NCBI GenBank assembly: GCA_963783945.1
Contig: CAWAPS010000032.1
Coordinates: forward strand, 930,001-994,000
Direction of reading: 5' to 3'
Length of the DNA: 64,000 nucleotides
Origin: CAWAPS01 sp963783945
GTDB taxonomy: Bacteria; Actinomycetota; Acidimicrobiia; Acidimicrobiales; Palsa-688
The notes beneath the pieces are model-generated. The model ran no database searches, was not told the DNA's origin, and was given only the letters and a program-made list of their open reading frames with translations. The position numbers and the translations under genes are program-made. Below, one piece after another: positions 43,050 to 51,456 of the stretch (position 1 is its first letter; every line of letters starts with the position of its first letter).

Positions 43050-43355
43050 ATGAACCCGTCCGATAAATGTCGTGTCGACGACTGTGACCGCCGTGCAGCT
43101 GCGTCCATGATCCGAGACACTCTTCCGGGGCCACTGCCTCTGTGTGCCATCCACACCGAGGATTTCCGTATGAACGGTGCCCGTTGGATGGTCAGCTGGG
43201 AGCGAACGTCGGCCGAGCCGAGCTCGGTGAAGCCCGCCCCGGCGGACGCAGTGGGACGCAGCACTACTGGGCCGGCGGGTACGCCCGCATCGGATAGCTC
43301 GCCCGAGAACTCGCTTAGAAAACGTCTCGCAATGTGGCGAAGCCCGCGCTCGTAG
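43050..43355 (+). CDS. Small Cys/His protein, possible zinc binder
   Basis: This 101-residue protein starts MNPSDKCRVDDCDRRAA at an ATG preceded by GGGAGG. Cysteines at residues 7 and 12, then PLCAIHTEDF, give a C-x4-C...C-x2-H pattern suited to one zinc. The second half is Ser/Pro/Thr-rich and probably disordered, ending in a basic stretch. I do not recognise a named family; similar short proteins with this pattern seem to exist in actinobacteria. Confidence 0.55.
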   Translation: MNPSDKCRVDDCDRRAAASMIRDTLPGPLPLCAIHTEDFRMNGARWMVSWERTSAEPSSVKPAPADAVGRSTTGPAGTPASDSSPENSLRKRLAMWRSPRS

Positions 43356-43419
43356 GCTCTTCGCCCACGGGCCAAGCGTCGACTGGGTCACGGCCGAGCT
43401 TCAGCATGTCCGCATCGAC

Positions 43420-44478
43420 TCACCTAGGAGCGGCGGCGACGGACCGGCGACGCCATTGGATCCAGATGAGGTACGTCAGCATTCCCGAGAGGATCGGAAG
43501 GAAATACGTCGTGAGCCGCCAGACGAGGTCGGCGGTCAACGCCTGGGACGAGCTTGCCCCGAACGACGTCATCACGCTGATGAATGCGGCATCAAGCGTG
43601 CCCAGGCCACCAGGAGTGATCGGTACCGCACCCGCGAGGCGGGCCACTGCGAACGATGTGAAGACCGCGGCAACCGTAACCTCCCCAGCCGTGATACCTA
43701 CAGCCCGAACGATGATGAGGACGAGAACGAACCCGGCCGCCTGATTGGCCATCGTCGCCGCGGTGAGAAGCCAACCTCGACGACGCACGGTTTCGACGGT
43801 CTGGCTGCCGAAGTGGAGCAAAGAGCGCTCGACCCGATCGGCTGGTGGCTTGTGGAAGAAATGGCCTACCCAGTTGACAAGACGGTCACCGAGGCGGCCG
43901 AGCCAGCGGGCGCCGGCCTCAGACCGGAACACCAGCCACGCTGCCACCCCGAGGACGAGCAGAGCCACAACGCCGGTGAGGCCGGCGGCCACAACATGTG
44001 CTGTCGGACGCTCAGTGATGGCCAGTATCGCGATAGCCACGACGGGTAAGACGAATTTGGCCGCCAGGTTCCAGATGCCGGTCGTCACGACGGCCGAGGA
44101 AATGACGACTTCAGCAAAGCCGAATGAGGAGAACATCCTGTAGGTCATACCGATCGCGACGGCTCCTCCCGCGGGCACGGTGTTCGAGATTGCGGTGGCC
44201 GTCTCGATCTGGAGGAGGCCCTGCCAAAAGCGCAGTCCCGGCATGGCGGCCTGGTAGGGCCAAATCCCGGAGATCTGGTTGAGCGTGGCGGCGGCCACGA
44301 TGGCAACCCATGACCATGTGTCCAGATGGGCAATCCGGGCCCAGGCGCTCGAATAGCTCGCGAATTGGGGAATCACTCCGACCAGAATGAAGATCAGAAG
44401 GACCAGGCTCGCTACAGGACCAAGTGCCCTTCGCCAACGGCGCGTCGGTCTGGGCGGCGTCGGCTCGTCGTCTGACAT
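43420..44478 (-). CDS. YbhN/LPG-synthase-TM family membrane protein (flippase-like)
   Basis: This 352-residue protein has about eight hydrophobic helices and the UPF0104 segments NTVPAGGAVAIGMTYRMFSSFG and GAVPITPGGLGTLDAAF. Relatives are the membrane part of lysylphosphatidylglycerol synthase and YbhN, with lipid flipping suggested for some. No synthase domain is attached. A soluble basic N-terminus precedes helix one. It converges towards the small Cys/His gene. Confidence 0.85.
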   Translation of the reverse strand: MSDDEPTPPRPTRRWRRALGPVASLVLLIFILVGVIPQFASYSSAWARIAHLDTWSWVAIVAAATLNQISGIWPYQAAMPGLRFWQGLLQIETATAISNTVPAGGAVAIGMTYRMFSSFGFAEVVISSAVVTTGIWNLAAKFVLPVVAIAILAITERPTAHVVAAGLTGVVALLVLGVAAWLVFRSEAGARWLGRLGDRLVNWVGHFFHKPPADRVERSLLHFGSQTVETVRRRGWLLTAATMANQAAGFVLVLIIVRAVGITAGEVTVAAVFTSFAVARLAGAVPITPGGLGTLDAAFISVMTSFGASSSQALTADLVWRLTTYFLPILSGMLTYLIWIQWRRRSVAAAPR

Positions 44479-44808
44479 CGTCTTCTATTCGATCTCCGAT
44501 CGACAAGCCAGGGCTGAGCAGGTGCCGGCGCAGGTGGGGACGGGGCCGGCCCAGGACCACCTGGGGCTGGCGCGGCCGTTCAACCTTCGACCTTGGCACA
44601 ACGAGTCAAACATCATCCACACCACCTCGCTCGCGTGGCTGGGGTGCTCCGGTCGCTCAACTGGCTGGAGTGAACGAATGCCACCTCACCGCAACCTATC
44701 CCCCCTAGGCGCACCACGCGCCGTGTAGCCGCGGGACCAGCGGGGAGCCTCCACCCCGCACTCGGGCCCACGCGCCCGGGATCGAGTTCGCGACTCGCTT
44801 GCGCGGGG
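44479..44808. other. Intergenic region without a recognised gene
   Basis: 330 bp lie between two minus-strand genes. Scattered open frames have no family similarity. No clear hairpin or promoter was found. Confidence 0.45.
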
Positions 44809-45024
44809 TCAGTGAAGGAAGGTGGCGCTGCCACGGGCGAATAGGTGCCACCCGAGCCAGGCCCACCCAACCAGGAACACCAGCCGCACTGATCGCCTGC
44901 GCATGAGGCGGTCGGTCAACTGTCCGAGGGTTAGCGAGCCGCGACGCCAGGCCACCACCTCGAGGGTCACCAGGGCCACGCCGATCACGGCATAAGCGGC
45001 AAAAGTCAAGTCGCGAACGGTCAT
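44809..45024 (-). CDS. Small two-helix membrane protein, DUF6186-like
   Basis: This 71-residue protein has two membrane helices (about 7-26 and 47-64) around a basic loop, and the ending LVGWAWLGWHLFARGSATFLH recalls the small actinobacterial DUF6186 family. It overlaps the upstream gene stop by ATGA, so the two are translated together. Function is unknown. Confidence 0.65.
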   Translation of the reverse strand: MTVRDLTFAAYAVIGVALVTLEVVAWRRGSLTLGQLTDRLMRRRSVRLVFLVGWAWLGWHLFARGSATFLH

Positions 45025-45548
45025 GCGGAGGCTCTTCGAAGCAATAACGCCCAGCCGAGCAGGAGCCAGAGAGCGAACACTGCCGCCCGTCCTGGGTGCG
45101 TATTCATGAGGGCGTCAGCCATCGAGCTCAGCGTCGGGTGGTCTCGCCGGGGAGAGGAGAGATAGGCCGCGACCTCGAATACTGCGAGCAACCCGAATAG
45201 CACGGCCCAAGGGGCGGCGGCGCGCCGTCTCGTCGCCTTTGTGTCCGCCGGCATCGAGCTTCTCGAACCTGTCCGGTTCCAGGTCATAGTGGCTACAACC
45301 ACTGAAGGTACGGCGACCGCCACGTCGATCGGAATGGTGAATGGGCGCAGGTCGGCGGCGAACCAGCAGTACGCGCCTATGACGGCTGCGATCAGCACAA
45401 CAACACGGCTTCCACGCACAACGCCCGAGCGCACCGCTAGACAGTCTCGCGGAATCGAAGGGCCACCGCCTCCCGGTCGACAGCTGTCGCCGCCGGAGGT
45501 CGAGGTGTTGGTGCAATTGTGCTCGCCGGCTCGTTCCTGTCCGCTCAC
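45021..45548 (-). CDS. Hypothetical multi-helix membrane protein
   Basis: This protein of up to 175 residues has hydrophobic segments at about 46-65, 72-88, 111-130 and 152-170, and ends WLLLGWALLLRRASA. It pairs with the DUF6186-like protein through an ATGA overlap. The start is uncertain: ATG 45548 gives a non-hydrophobic 40-residue leader, and internal GTG codons near VRGSRVVV are alternatives. No family recognised beyond the pairing. Confidence 0.55.
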   Translation of the reverse strand: MSGQERAGEHNCTNTSTSGGDSCRPGGGGPSIPRDCLAVRSGVVRGSRVVVLIAAVIGAYCWFAADLRPFTIPIDVAVAVPSVVVATMTWNRTGSRSSMPADTKATRRRAAAPWAVLFGLLAVFEVAAYLSSPRRDHPTLSSMADALMNTHPGRAAVFALWLLLGWALLLRRASA

Positions 45549-45773
45549 CGGACGAAATCACACGACCAACGGAATAGGCGGTATCACGGTGGCGACGTCG
45601 GGGTACCCAAACGCCAACGGGCATATCCCCTTTGAATGTGCGAAGCTGGCGGATCTGACGAGCAGCGGCCTTTTGCCGGGATGGCAGAGGTGTACGCCGG
45701 CTTTCTGAGCCACGCCGACCACGAGGCCGGTTGCTCGATTACCTTCGACGACCTGATCCGGTCCGGGCCGCGA

Positions 45774-46673
45774 TCAACCGACTCGTGATGGCTGCGAGGG
45801 CGCCCTCGCATCATCCTCAGCCAACCAGGCTCGGGTGAGGGCAGCAGCCTGATCGATGAGGCGAGCTGACTGTCTGAAGTCGTACAGGCTGATAGCCGAC
45901 GTCGCCGGTGCTGGTACCAGGTGCACGACCGCGTGCCTGGTTGGCGCGGTAGTGGCCGCTCCTGAGTCACCAAGGCCGATACCGTGGAGCCTGAGTCGCA
46001 TCGGAGCGCGTCGCGGACGAGAGTCGCGGCCAGCGCCGAAGGTGGGAAGCACGTAGATCGTCGTAGCTCCGAGGGACTCTGCCTCCACAGTCGGCGTGTG
46101 AGATGCAATCCCACCGTCGACCAGCAACCGTCCACCTATTTCAACCGGGGGAAAGACGCCCGGGATGGCTGCACTGGCCAGCAGGGCGGGCACGACCGGC
46201 CCTCGAGATAGCACAACTGGATCGCCTCGCAGCAGGTCGGTGGCGACAACGTGGGCCGGAATGGCGCATGCCTCCAGATCCTCGGCGTCGACGAACTCCT
46301 CGATCAGAGTGGCTAGCCCACGGTTGCTGAGGAGATGGTCGCGGTGTCCGATTGCCCCCAATACCAGGCTGGACGACCACAGGGGAAAGACCTGGGATCG
46401 CTTCGTCCGCCGCCAGCCCTCGCTGAGGCGCCAGATCCCCCCGTCGGTCGGGTCGGCCGCGAAAGCGACCGCGTTGACGGCGCCGGCCGAGGTACCGACC
46501 ACGAGATCCGGCCTGATACCAGCATCCGTCAATGCCGCGAGCATGCCGACCTGGACGGCGGCTCGGCTGGCCCCGCCGGTCAGCACGAACGCTACCCGGC
46601 CCCGGCATTCCGGCTCCGGGCGCGACACCCGGAGTGAGATGTACGTCGAGTCATCCCTGTCCTGATGCACCAC
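45774..46673 (-). CDS. Patatin-like phospholipase
   Basis: This 299-residue acyl hydrolase carries VAFVLTGGASRAAVQVGML (oxyanion loop), VGTSAGAVNAV (Ser nucleophile in GxSxG) and LLVDGGIASHTP (catalytic Asp). It is only moderately similar to the patatin at 23160, so they are separate lineages. It starts at GTG-GTG behind GGAG. No lipid gene is adjacent on this strand. Confidence 0.87.
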   Translation of the reverse strand: MVHQDRDDSTYISLRVSRPEPECRGRVAFVLTGGASRAAVQVGMLAALTDAGIRPDLVVGTSAGAVNAVAFAADPTDGGIWRLSEGWRRTKRSQVFPLWSSSLVLGAIGHRDHLLSNRGLATLIEEFVDAEDLEACAIPAHVVATDLLRGDPVVLSRGPVVPALLASAAIPGVFPPVEIGGRLLVDGGIASHTPTVEAESLGATTIYVLPTFGAGRDSRPRRAPMRLRLHGIGLGDSGAATTAPTRHAVVHLVPAPATSAISLYDFRQSARLIDQAAALTRAWLAEDDARAPSQPSRVG

Positions 46674-46935
46674 CTGCTCCGTTCGTCAAGCCGCTCACCT
46701 CCGACTCCCACTACAACCGACGATGCCCCTTCCGAATATTCCCGCATCGGTCGGCATCGCCGGGACCGGGCGGCCTGACGCGTGGATAACGGCCGGTGAG
46801 CGAACCCCGATCTGGCCAGGATGCCGTTTCGGCGGTGGCCGGGATTCAGTCCCGCCGCGCTAGCCGTCGGCGTCGCCGCCGGGTATGCCCGCTGACGCCC
46901 AAGACCAGCGTTCCGGGGTCGTTGACAGTACGATC

Positions 46936-47654
46936 ATGCTTGTGGCTCGAGAGGATTTGCTCGTGCGGACGTTCGTCGAGCTGGCGGACACCCTGGTCGA
47001 CGATTTTGACGTGATCGAGGTCACCCAGATGCTCGTGGAGCGCTGCGTTGACCTGTTTGACGCGGCCGCCGGCGTTCTACTGGCTGATCCCGATGGCACC
47101 CTCAGAGTGCTGGCATCATCGACGGAACAACTCCGGATTGTCGAGCTCTTCGAGGTTCAAGCGCAAGAAGGGCCTTGTCTCGACTGCTACCGAAGCGGTC
47201 AACCGGTGATCAACGAGGACCTGACCATGTCAACGGGCTGTGGCCGCACTTCGCGCCGGTCGCGGTGGGTGGCGGGTATCGCTCGGTCCACGCCCTGCCC
47301 GTCCGGCTTCGCGATCAGGTCATCGGCGCTCTCAATCTTTTTCGAGCCCGCCCCGGTCGCCTCGATGAGCTCGATGTTCGCGCCGCTCAAGCGATCGCAG
47401 ATGCCACCGCGATCTCCATCCTCCAGCAGCGAGCCCTCCAAGAGGCCCGCCTCCTTGCCGACCAGCTGCGGGCGGCGCTCGACAGCCGGGTCCTGATAGA
47501 GCAGGCCAAGGGCATGCTTGCCGAACGAGCGAAGCTGACCGTCAGCGACGCCTTCGTCGCCATGCGTCGCTACGCGCGCGATCACAACGAAAGAATCACG
47601 GGGGTGGCGCGGGCGATCATCGACGGCACCCTGAGCGTGGCGGATCTGGTTTAG
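46936..47654 (+). pseudogene. GAF-ANTAR RNA-binding antiterminator, frameshifted
   Basis: Two frames make one protein of about 239 residues. The first carries a GAF sensor (VEVTQMLVERCVDLFDAAAGVLLAD-like region, then EGPCLDCYRSGQPVINEDL). The second continues GLWPHFAPVAVGGGYRSVHA and ends with an ANTAR domain (SRVLIEQAKGMLAERAKL, AFVAMRRYARDHNE). ANTAR proteins bind nascent RNA to prevent termination. One base is missing near 47215-47232. The stop overlaps the convergent desaturase stop by four bases. Confidence 0.85.
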
Positions 47655-48661
47655 CCGGCGCCGACCGTGTTGAGGTAGCTGAGGGCCTGACGGTAGGACC
47701 CTACGACGCTGTCTTCGTTGTAGACGATGTCGCGTTCAGCGCAGAACGCCCGGACGATGCCCCCGGCCCGCGACAGGTTGGAACGGGGCATGGCGGGGAA
47801 CAGATGGTGCTCGATCTGGTAGTTGAGGCCACCGAACACGAACGCGATGAACCGGCCGCCGGCCACGTTGCGCGACGTGGCGATCTGCCGCTGCAGGAAA
47901 CCCATATCGCCGTCGTGGCCCAACACCGGCATCCCCTTGTGGTTGGGAGCGAAACTGCAACCCAGATACAACCCGAACAGCCCTTGCTGAACCGCGATAA
48001 ACGCCACGGCCCGCACCGGCGAGAGCACCCAGAACACCGCCGTCAGGTACAGCGCGGCGTGCACCCCCAGCAAAACCCCCTCGACCACCGCGGAACGATC
48101 ACGGCGCCGCAGCAGAGCATCGACACCCGAGATGTGCAACCCGGCCCCTTCGAGCAGCAACAACGGGAAGAACAACCACGCCTGATAGCGGGCCAGGACC
48201 CGCCCGACCCCGCGGCGGCTGCGGGCCCCCTCGGCGGTGAAGATCAAAGCCAGGCGGCCAGCCCCGATATCAGGATCCTGGCCGACCACGTTGGGATGAG
48301 CGTGATGCGCGTTGTGCTTGGGCACCCACCATCCAAAACTCAGACCCGTCCCCACGTTGCCCGCCGCCAACCCGACCAGCCGGTTGGCCCACCGAGACTC
48401 GAATATCTGCTGGTGGCCGGCATCATGGGCCACGAAGTCCACCTGGGTGAACAACAAAGCCAGAAACACCGCCACCGCCAGCGCCGCCCACGAATCACCC
48501 AGGGCGAACAGCGCCACCCACCCGGCAGCCAAACCGGCCACGGTCAGCGCCATGCGGGCCGCGTACCAGCCCGCCCGCCGCTCCAACAGCCCGGCCGAGC
48601 GGACCTGACTGGCCAGCTCGCGATAGTCGCTCGCCGGCCCGGCAACGATGGATGCTGGCAC
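47651..48661 (-). CDS. Membrane fatty-acid desaturase
   Basis: This 336-residue integral-membrane di-iron desaturase has the three histidine boxes HDAGHQQ, HNAHHAHP and QIEHHLFP. The Q in the third box is typical of front-end (delta-5/6-like) acyl desaturases. Several hydrophobic helix pairs lie between the boxes. GTG 48661 is six bases after GGAGG and is preferred to an upstream TTG at 48712. It probably adjusts membrane fluidity. Confidence 0.92.
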   Translation of the reverse strand: MPASIVAGPASDYRELASQVRSAGLLERRAGWYAARMALTVAGLAAGWVALFALGDSWAALAVAVFLALLFTQVDFVAHDAGHQQIFESRWANRLVGLAAGNVGTGLSFGWWVPKHNAHHAHPNVVGQDPDIGAGRLALIFTAEGARSRRGVGRVLARYQAWLFFPLLLLEGAGLHISGVDALLRRRDRSAVVEGVLLGVHAALYLTAVFWVLSPVRAVAFIAVQQGLFGLYLGCSFAPNHKGMPVLGHDGDMGFLQRQIATSRNVAGGRFIAFVFGGLNYQIEHHLFPAMPRSNLSRAGGIVRAFCAERDIVYNEDSVVGSYRQALSYLNTVGAG

Positions 48662-48949
48662 GATCCGCCTCCGGAGGTAACGGTTAACACGCGTCACCGG
48701 GGGCAGGAGCAACGCCAGGAGTCCTAATCACCCCTGTCGAACCCACCCAGACTAGCACCACCAAACGCAAACCGCTCCGGCAACCTGGGCTGCTGCGTCG
48801 GCCAAGAGGTCCTCGATCAAGTCAGCGCGCGTTCGAGTCCCGCGGCAGACCTGCAGAGCGCGCTTCGGCGGGCCGAGGCCGCCCATCTGGTGGGACGCCC
48901 TAATGTGGGCGAATCAGACCTGGGTAACCAAAGTTTGAGGAGGGATGCC

Positions 48950-49543
48950 GTGAGCCAACTCGTCGACTATGCGGGGCGGATGGTGAATCATGTGGCGACG
49001 TTCTACCAGCCAGGAGAGCAGCACTTGGCGGTCAAGGTCTACCAGGCGTTGGGCTGCCGGGTATCCGACACCACCTTCGGCCAGGGGAACGAGGGGCTCG
49101 TGATCCACGTAGAACCGGACCAGGACGACCTCGTGAACAATGTCATATATGCCGCGGAGGTCACTCCGGCACAGTGGCAATTAGAACAGGAGCTGCGCGG
49201 GGCCCTGGGCGAGAGAGAAGCACTGGCCAGGGCCTTCGCCACTTACGGCGCACAGCGCGAAGACCAGCCCGAGTCGGTCACCCACTTTGGGCTTCGCTAC
49301 GCCTCCTTCGCGAAATTGGAGCGGGCGCTGAAGCAGTTGGAGGAGGAGCTCGACCCCGAACTCCAGGGACGGCTGAAGGTTGCCCAGGTCTGCCATCTGC
49401 CGGCGGGCACGTCTTTCCTGACCGAGGACGTGATATCCGCCTTCGTGGTCACCGACGTGATTGCCGCTGGTCTGTTGATGCTTGGCCAGACCATAGAGCT
49501 GCAAGCCCAGCAGCGAGCCAGTGAAAGCTCACCGCCGCCATGA
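48950..49543 (+). CDS. Hypothetical protein, faintly glyoxalase-like
   Basis: This 197-residue protein starts at GTG 48950, preceded by GGAGGG. The N-terminal 75 residues (NHVATFYQPGEQHLAVKVYQ and following) faintly recall a VOC/glyoxalase half-module. The rest is a helical region with an acidic KQLEEELDPELQGRL stretch and a hydrophobic segment near residue 170. I cannot assign a family. Confidence 0.6.
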   Translation: MSQLVDYAGRMVNHVATFYQPGEQHLAVKVYQALGCRVSDTTFGQGNEGLVIHVEPDQDDLVNNVIYAAEVTPAQWQLEQELRGALGEREALARAFATYGAQREDQPESVTHFGLRYASFAKLERALKQLEEELDPELQGRLKVAQVCHLPAGTSFLTEDVISAFVVTDVIAAGLLMLGQTIELQAQQRASESSPPP

Positions 49544-49688
49544 CATGTGGACGAGCGCCCACCGCGTTGATGCGGACCGGATCGACTTCCTTTGACCTCC
49601 CAAACCTTCGAGGGCGGTCGCCCTCGGCGTACTCGAACCCGTGCGGCTGTGGCCGAGAGTCGTTCTGGACGCCCATTTAAAGCAGCGA

Positions 49689-50258
49689 TCAGGTACGCCA
49701 AAACACCTCGAGCCGACGGTTGACCTCGCCGCGGTTGAAGCGGTCCGGGTCGAATCCGTCCCCAACCAGGGCAACGAGCTCCTCGTGGTCCTCGTCGGCT
49801 GGGTCATCCAGGGCGTCGAGGAGGTGCTCATAGCCTTCGGGGCCCCCGGAGTCCTCCGGAGGGGCCGAGCGCGCCCCGTCGAGAACTGCGACCGGTGGAA
49901 CAGTCCCGTCGTAGACCTCGATCGCGACCACCTCGACCAGGTGCTCCCAGCCGTCGCCGAGGTCGTAGTCATATCGAAAGGCCGAATCGACACCGGCGAT
50001 CTCTCCGAGCACGGCGGTCGCCTCGTCGGCCAGGTCCTCGCCCCAGTCCTCTTCGTCGGCGGAGGCGTAGACGTCGTCTCCGACCCGCCATTGGTGCAGA
50101 TGACGGTCCTCCCAGCCCATAGCCACTTGGAGCACCACGTGTAGAACGGAGAGCCTGACGGCACTCGGCACTCGCAGCAGGCGCCACACCAGCGGCGACA
50201 CGTCTAACAGGGTCACCCGCAGCACGTGCACGGTCAGCCCAGGCTTCCGTTCGTTCAT
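49689..50258 (-). CDS. Plasmid pRiA4b ORF-3-like family protein
   Basis: This 189-residue protein contains the family signatures VSPLVWRLLRVP, LSVLHVVLQVAMGWEDRHLHQW and FRYDYDLGDGWEHLVEV. Such proteins are widespread on chromosomes and plasmids and of unknown function, often near mobile genes. ATG 50258 is chosen; the frame continues upstream in low-complexity residues. Confidence 0.85.
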   Translation of the reverse strand: MNERKPGLTVHVLRVTLLDVSPLVWRLLRVPSAVRLSVLHVVLQVAMGWEDRHLHQWRVGDDVYASADEEDWGEDLADEATAVLGEIAGVDSAFRYDYDLGDGWEHLVEVVAIEVYDGTVPPVAVLDGARSAPPEDSGGPEGYEHLLDALDDPADEDHEELVALVGDGFDPDRFNRGEVNRRLEVFWRT

Positions 50259-50500
50259 GGGATCGCCGTCCCCGGGGATCCCAGCTCCATCAGTCCCCGA
50301 CCCATTGACCACGGCGTCACCCTAACCGGAGCGGGTCGCGCTTTCTTGCTACCCCCCCGGAGGCATGTCGGCGCGACACTGCGCAGTCTTACCGGGGCGA
50401 GTCGTCGTGCACACTCCGCCGAGGAAGTCCACACTGCTCGATTGTCTCTGGGACGCTCGGGGTAGAAATACCCTTGGACAGTCAGTAAGGAGGTGGGTTC

Positions 50501-51067
50501 GTGTCAGAGACCAACTTGACGGACTTGTTGGACCTTTACGACCGGGCGAGCGGCTGGACCGCGGCGAAGGTGCAAGGTGCGACGACAAAGTTAGACGGGC
50601 CGACGCCGTGCGACGAGTGGAATGTACGAACCCTGTTGAACCACATGCTCGACACCCAGCGGTACTTCACCGGCACGGCGCGCGGTGAGGACGTTTCACC
50701 GCCGTCTCCGACGCCACCCAACTTACTCGGCGACGATCCTATCGCTACGTTCGAGCAGTCCCGATCCGACCTCATGCGAGCCTTCAGCGAACCGGGGGTG
50801 ATCGAGCAGACCGGACCGGTACTAGGAATCGCGTGCGCTGACCAACTCCTGCACGGTTGGGATCTCGCCAAGGCCACCGGTCAGGACCCGACCATGCCCG
50901 AAGGTCTGCCCGCCGTTGCCTATCAGATGATCCACGGCCGCTTCAGCGACGACCAGCGCAAAGGCGTGTTTAAACCGGCGGTCGCGACCGCACCAGACGC
51001 CTCCCCCCAGGACAAACTCCTCGCATACACAGGCCGGGAGCCTGCTTCGGATCCACCCCGAAACTGA
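50501..51067 (+). CDS. TIGR03086-type DinB-like metal-binding protein
   Basis: This 188-residue protein has the mycothiol-dependent maleylpyruvate isomerase N-terminal fold pattern: DGPTPCDEWNVRTLLNHML and a second helix ACADQLLHGWDLAKATGQ with candidate metal histidines. It begins at GTG after AAGGAGGTG, an excellent ribosome-binding site. DinB-like proteins of this group often act with mycothiol; the substrate is unknown. Confidence 0.82.
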   Translation: MSETNLTDLLDLYDRASGWTAAKVQGATTKLDGPTPCDEWNVRTLLNHMLDTQRYFTGTARGEDVSPPSPTPPNLLGDDPIATFEQSRSDLMRAFSEPGVIEQTGPVLGIACADQLLHGWDLAKATGQDPTMPEGLPAVAYQMIHGRFSDDQRKGVFKPAVATAPDASPQDKLLAYTGREPASDPPRN

Positions 51068-51111
51068 GCTCCACCGGACAGCTGCTGTCAACCAGCCACT
51101 CGCTCGAGTGT

Positions 51112-51369
51112 CTAGCCAGTAATTACGTTATGAACCGAGGCGATCATGGGCTCCTTGAGGCCAACGCCGAGTTGGTAGAGAATTGGAATCGAGGTCGGTC
51201 CAAAAGCCTCGAAGTCGTCCTGCGATTCCCAGAATGCCGAGTGCCATAAGGCACCGCCTCTCTGCGCCCTCGACGCAACGTGGATGCTTGGCCAATCCAA
51301 TTTGAATGCAGGCCGCCCGAACCATAACTGACGAAGCGAATCCCCCCATGGCTCCGCGGTTGTCGCCAT
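51112..51369 (-). CDS. Hypothetical small protein, monooxygenase-like C-terminal pattern
   Basis: This 85-residue protein starts MATTAEPWGDSLRQ after AAAGG. LWHSAFWESQDDFEAF and the ending SVHNVITG recall small ferredoxin-like (ABM-type) stress domains of actinobacteria. The frame extends upstream over the neighbouring plus-strand gene, so the short start is more plausible. Confidence is modest. Confidence 0.45.
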   Translation of the reverse strand: MATTAEPWGDSLRQLWFGRPAFKLDWPSIHVASRAQRGGALWHSAFWESQDDFEAFGPTSIPILYQLGVGLKEPMIASVHNVITG

Positions 51370-51456
51370 ACCTTTGATCACGACGCGGTCACTCAGCGCC
51401 CACGTCAGTGCCGGTCCGGGGTAGTGGTACGCCGACCACACTGCAAGACTGGCCCT

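Noticed and set aside
48815..48850. Possible T-loop (GTTCGAGTCCC)
   Set aside because: The flanking stem has a mismatch and no acceptor or D-arm could be found, so it is not a tRNA.
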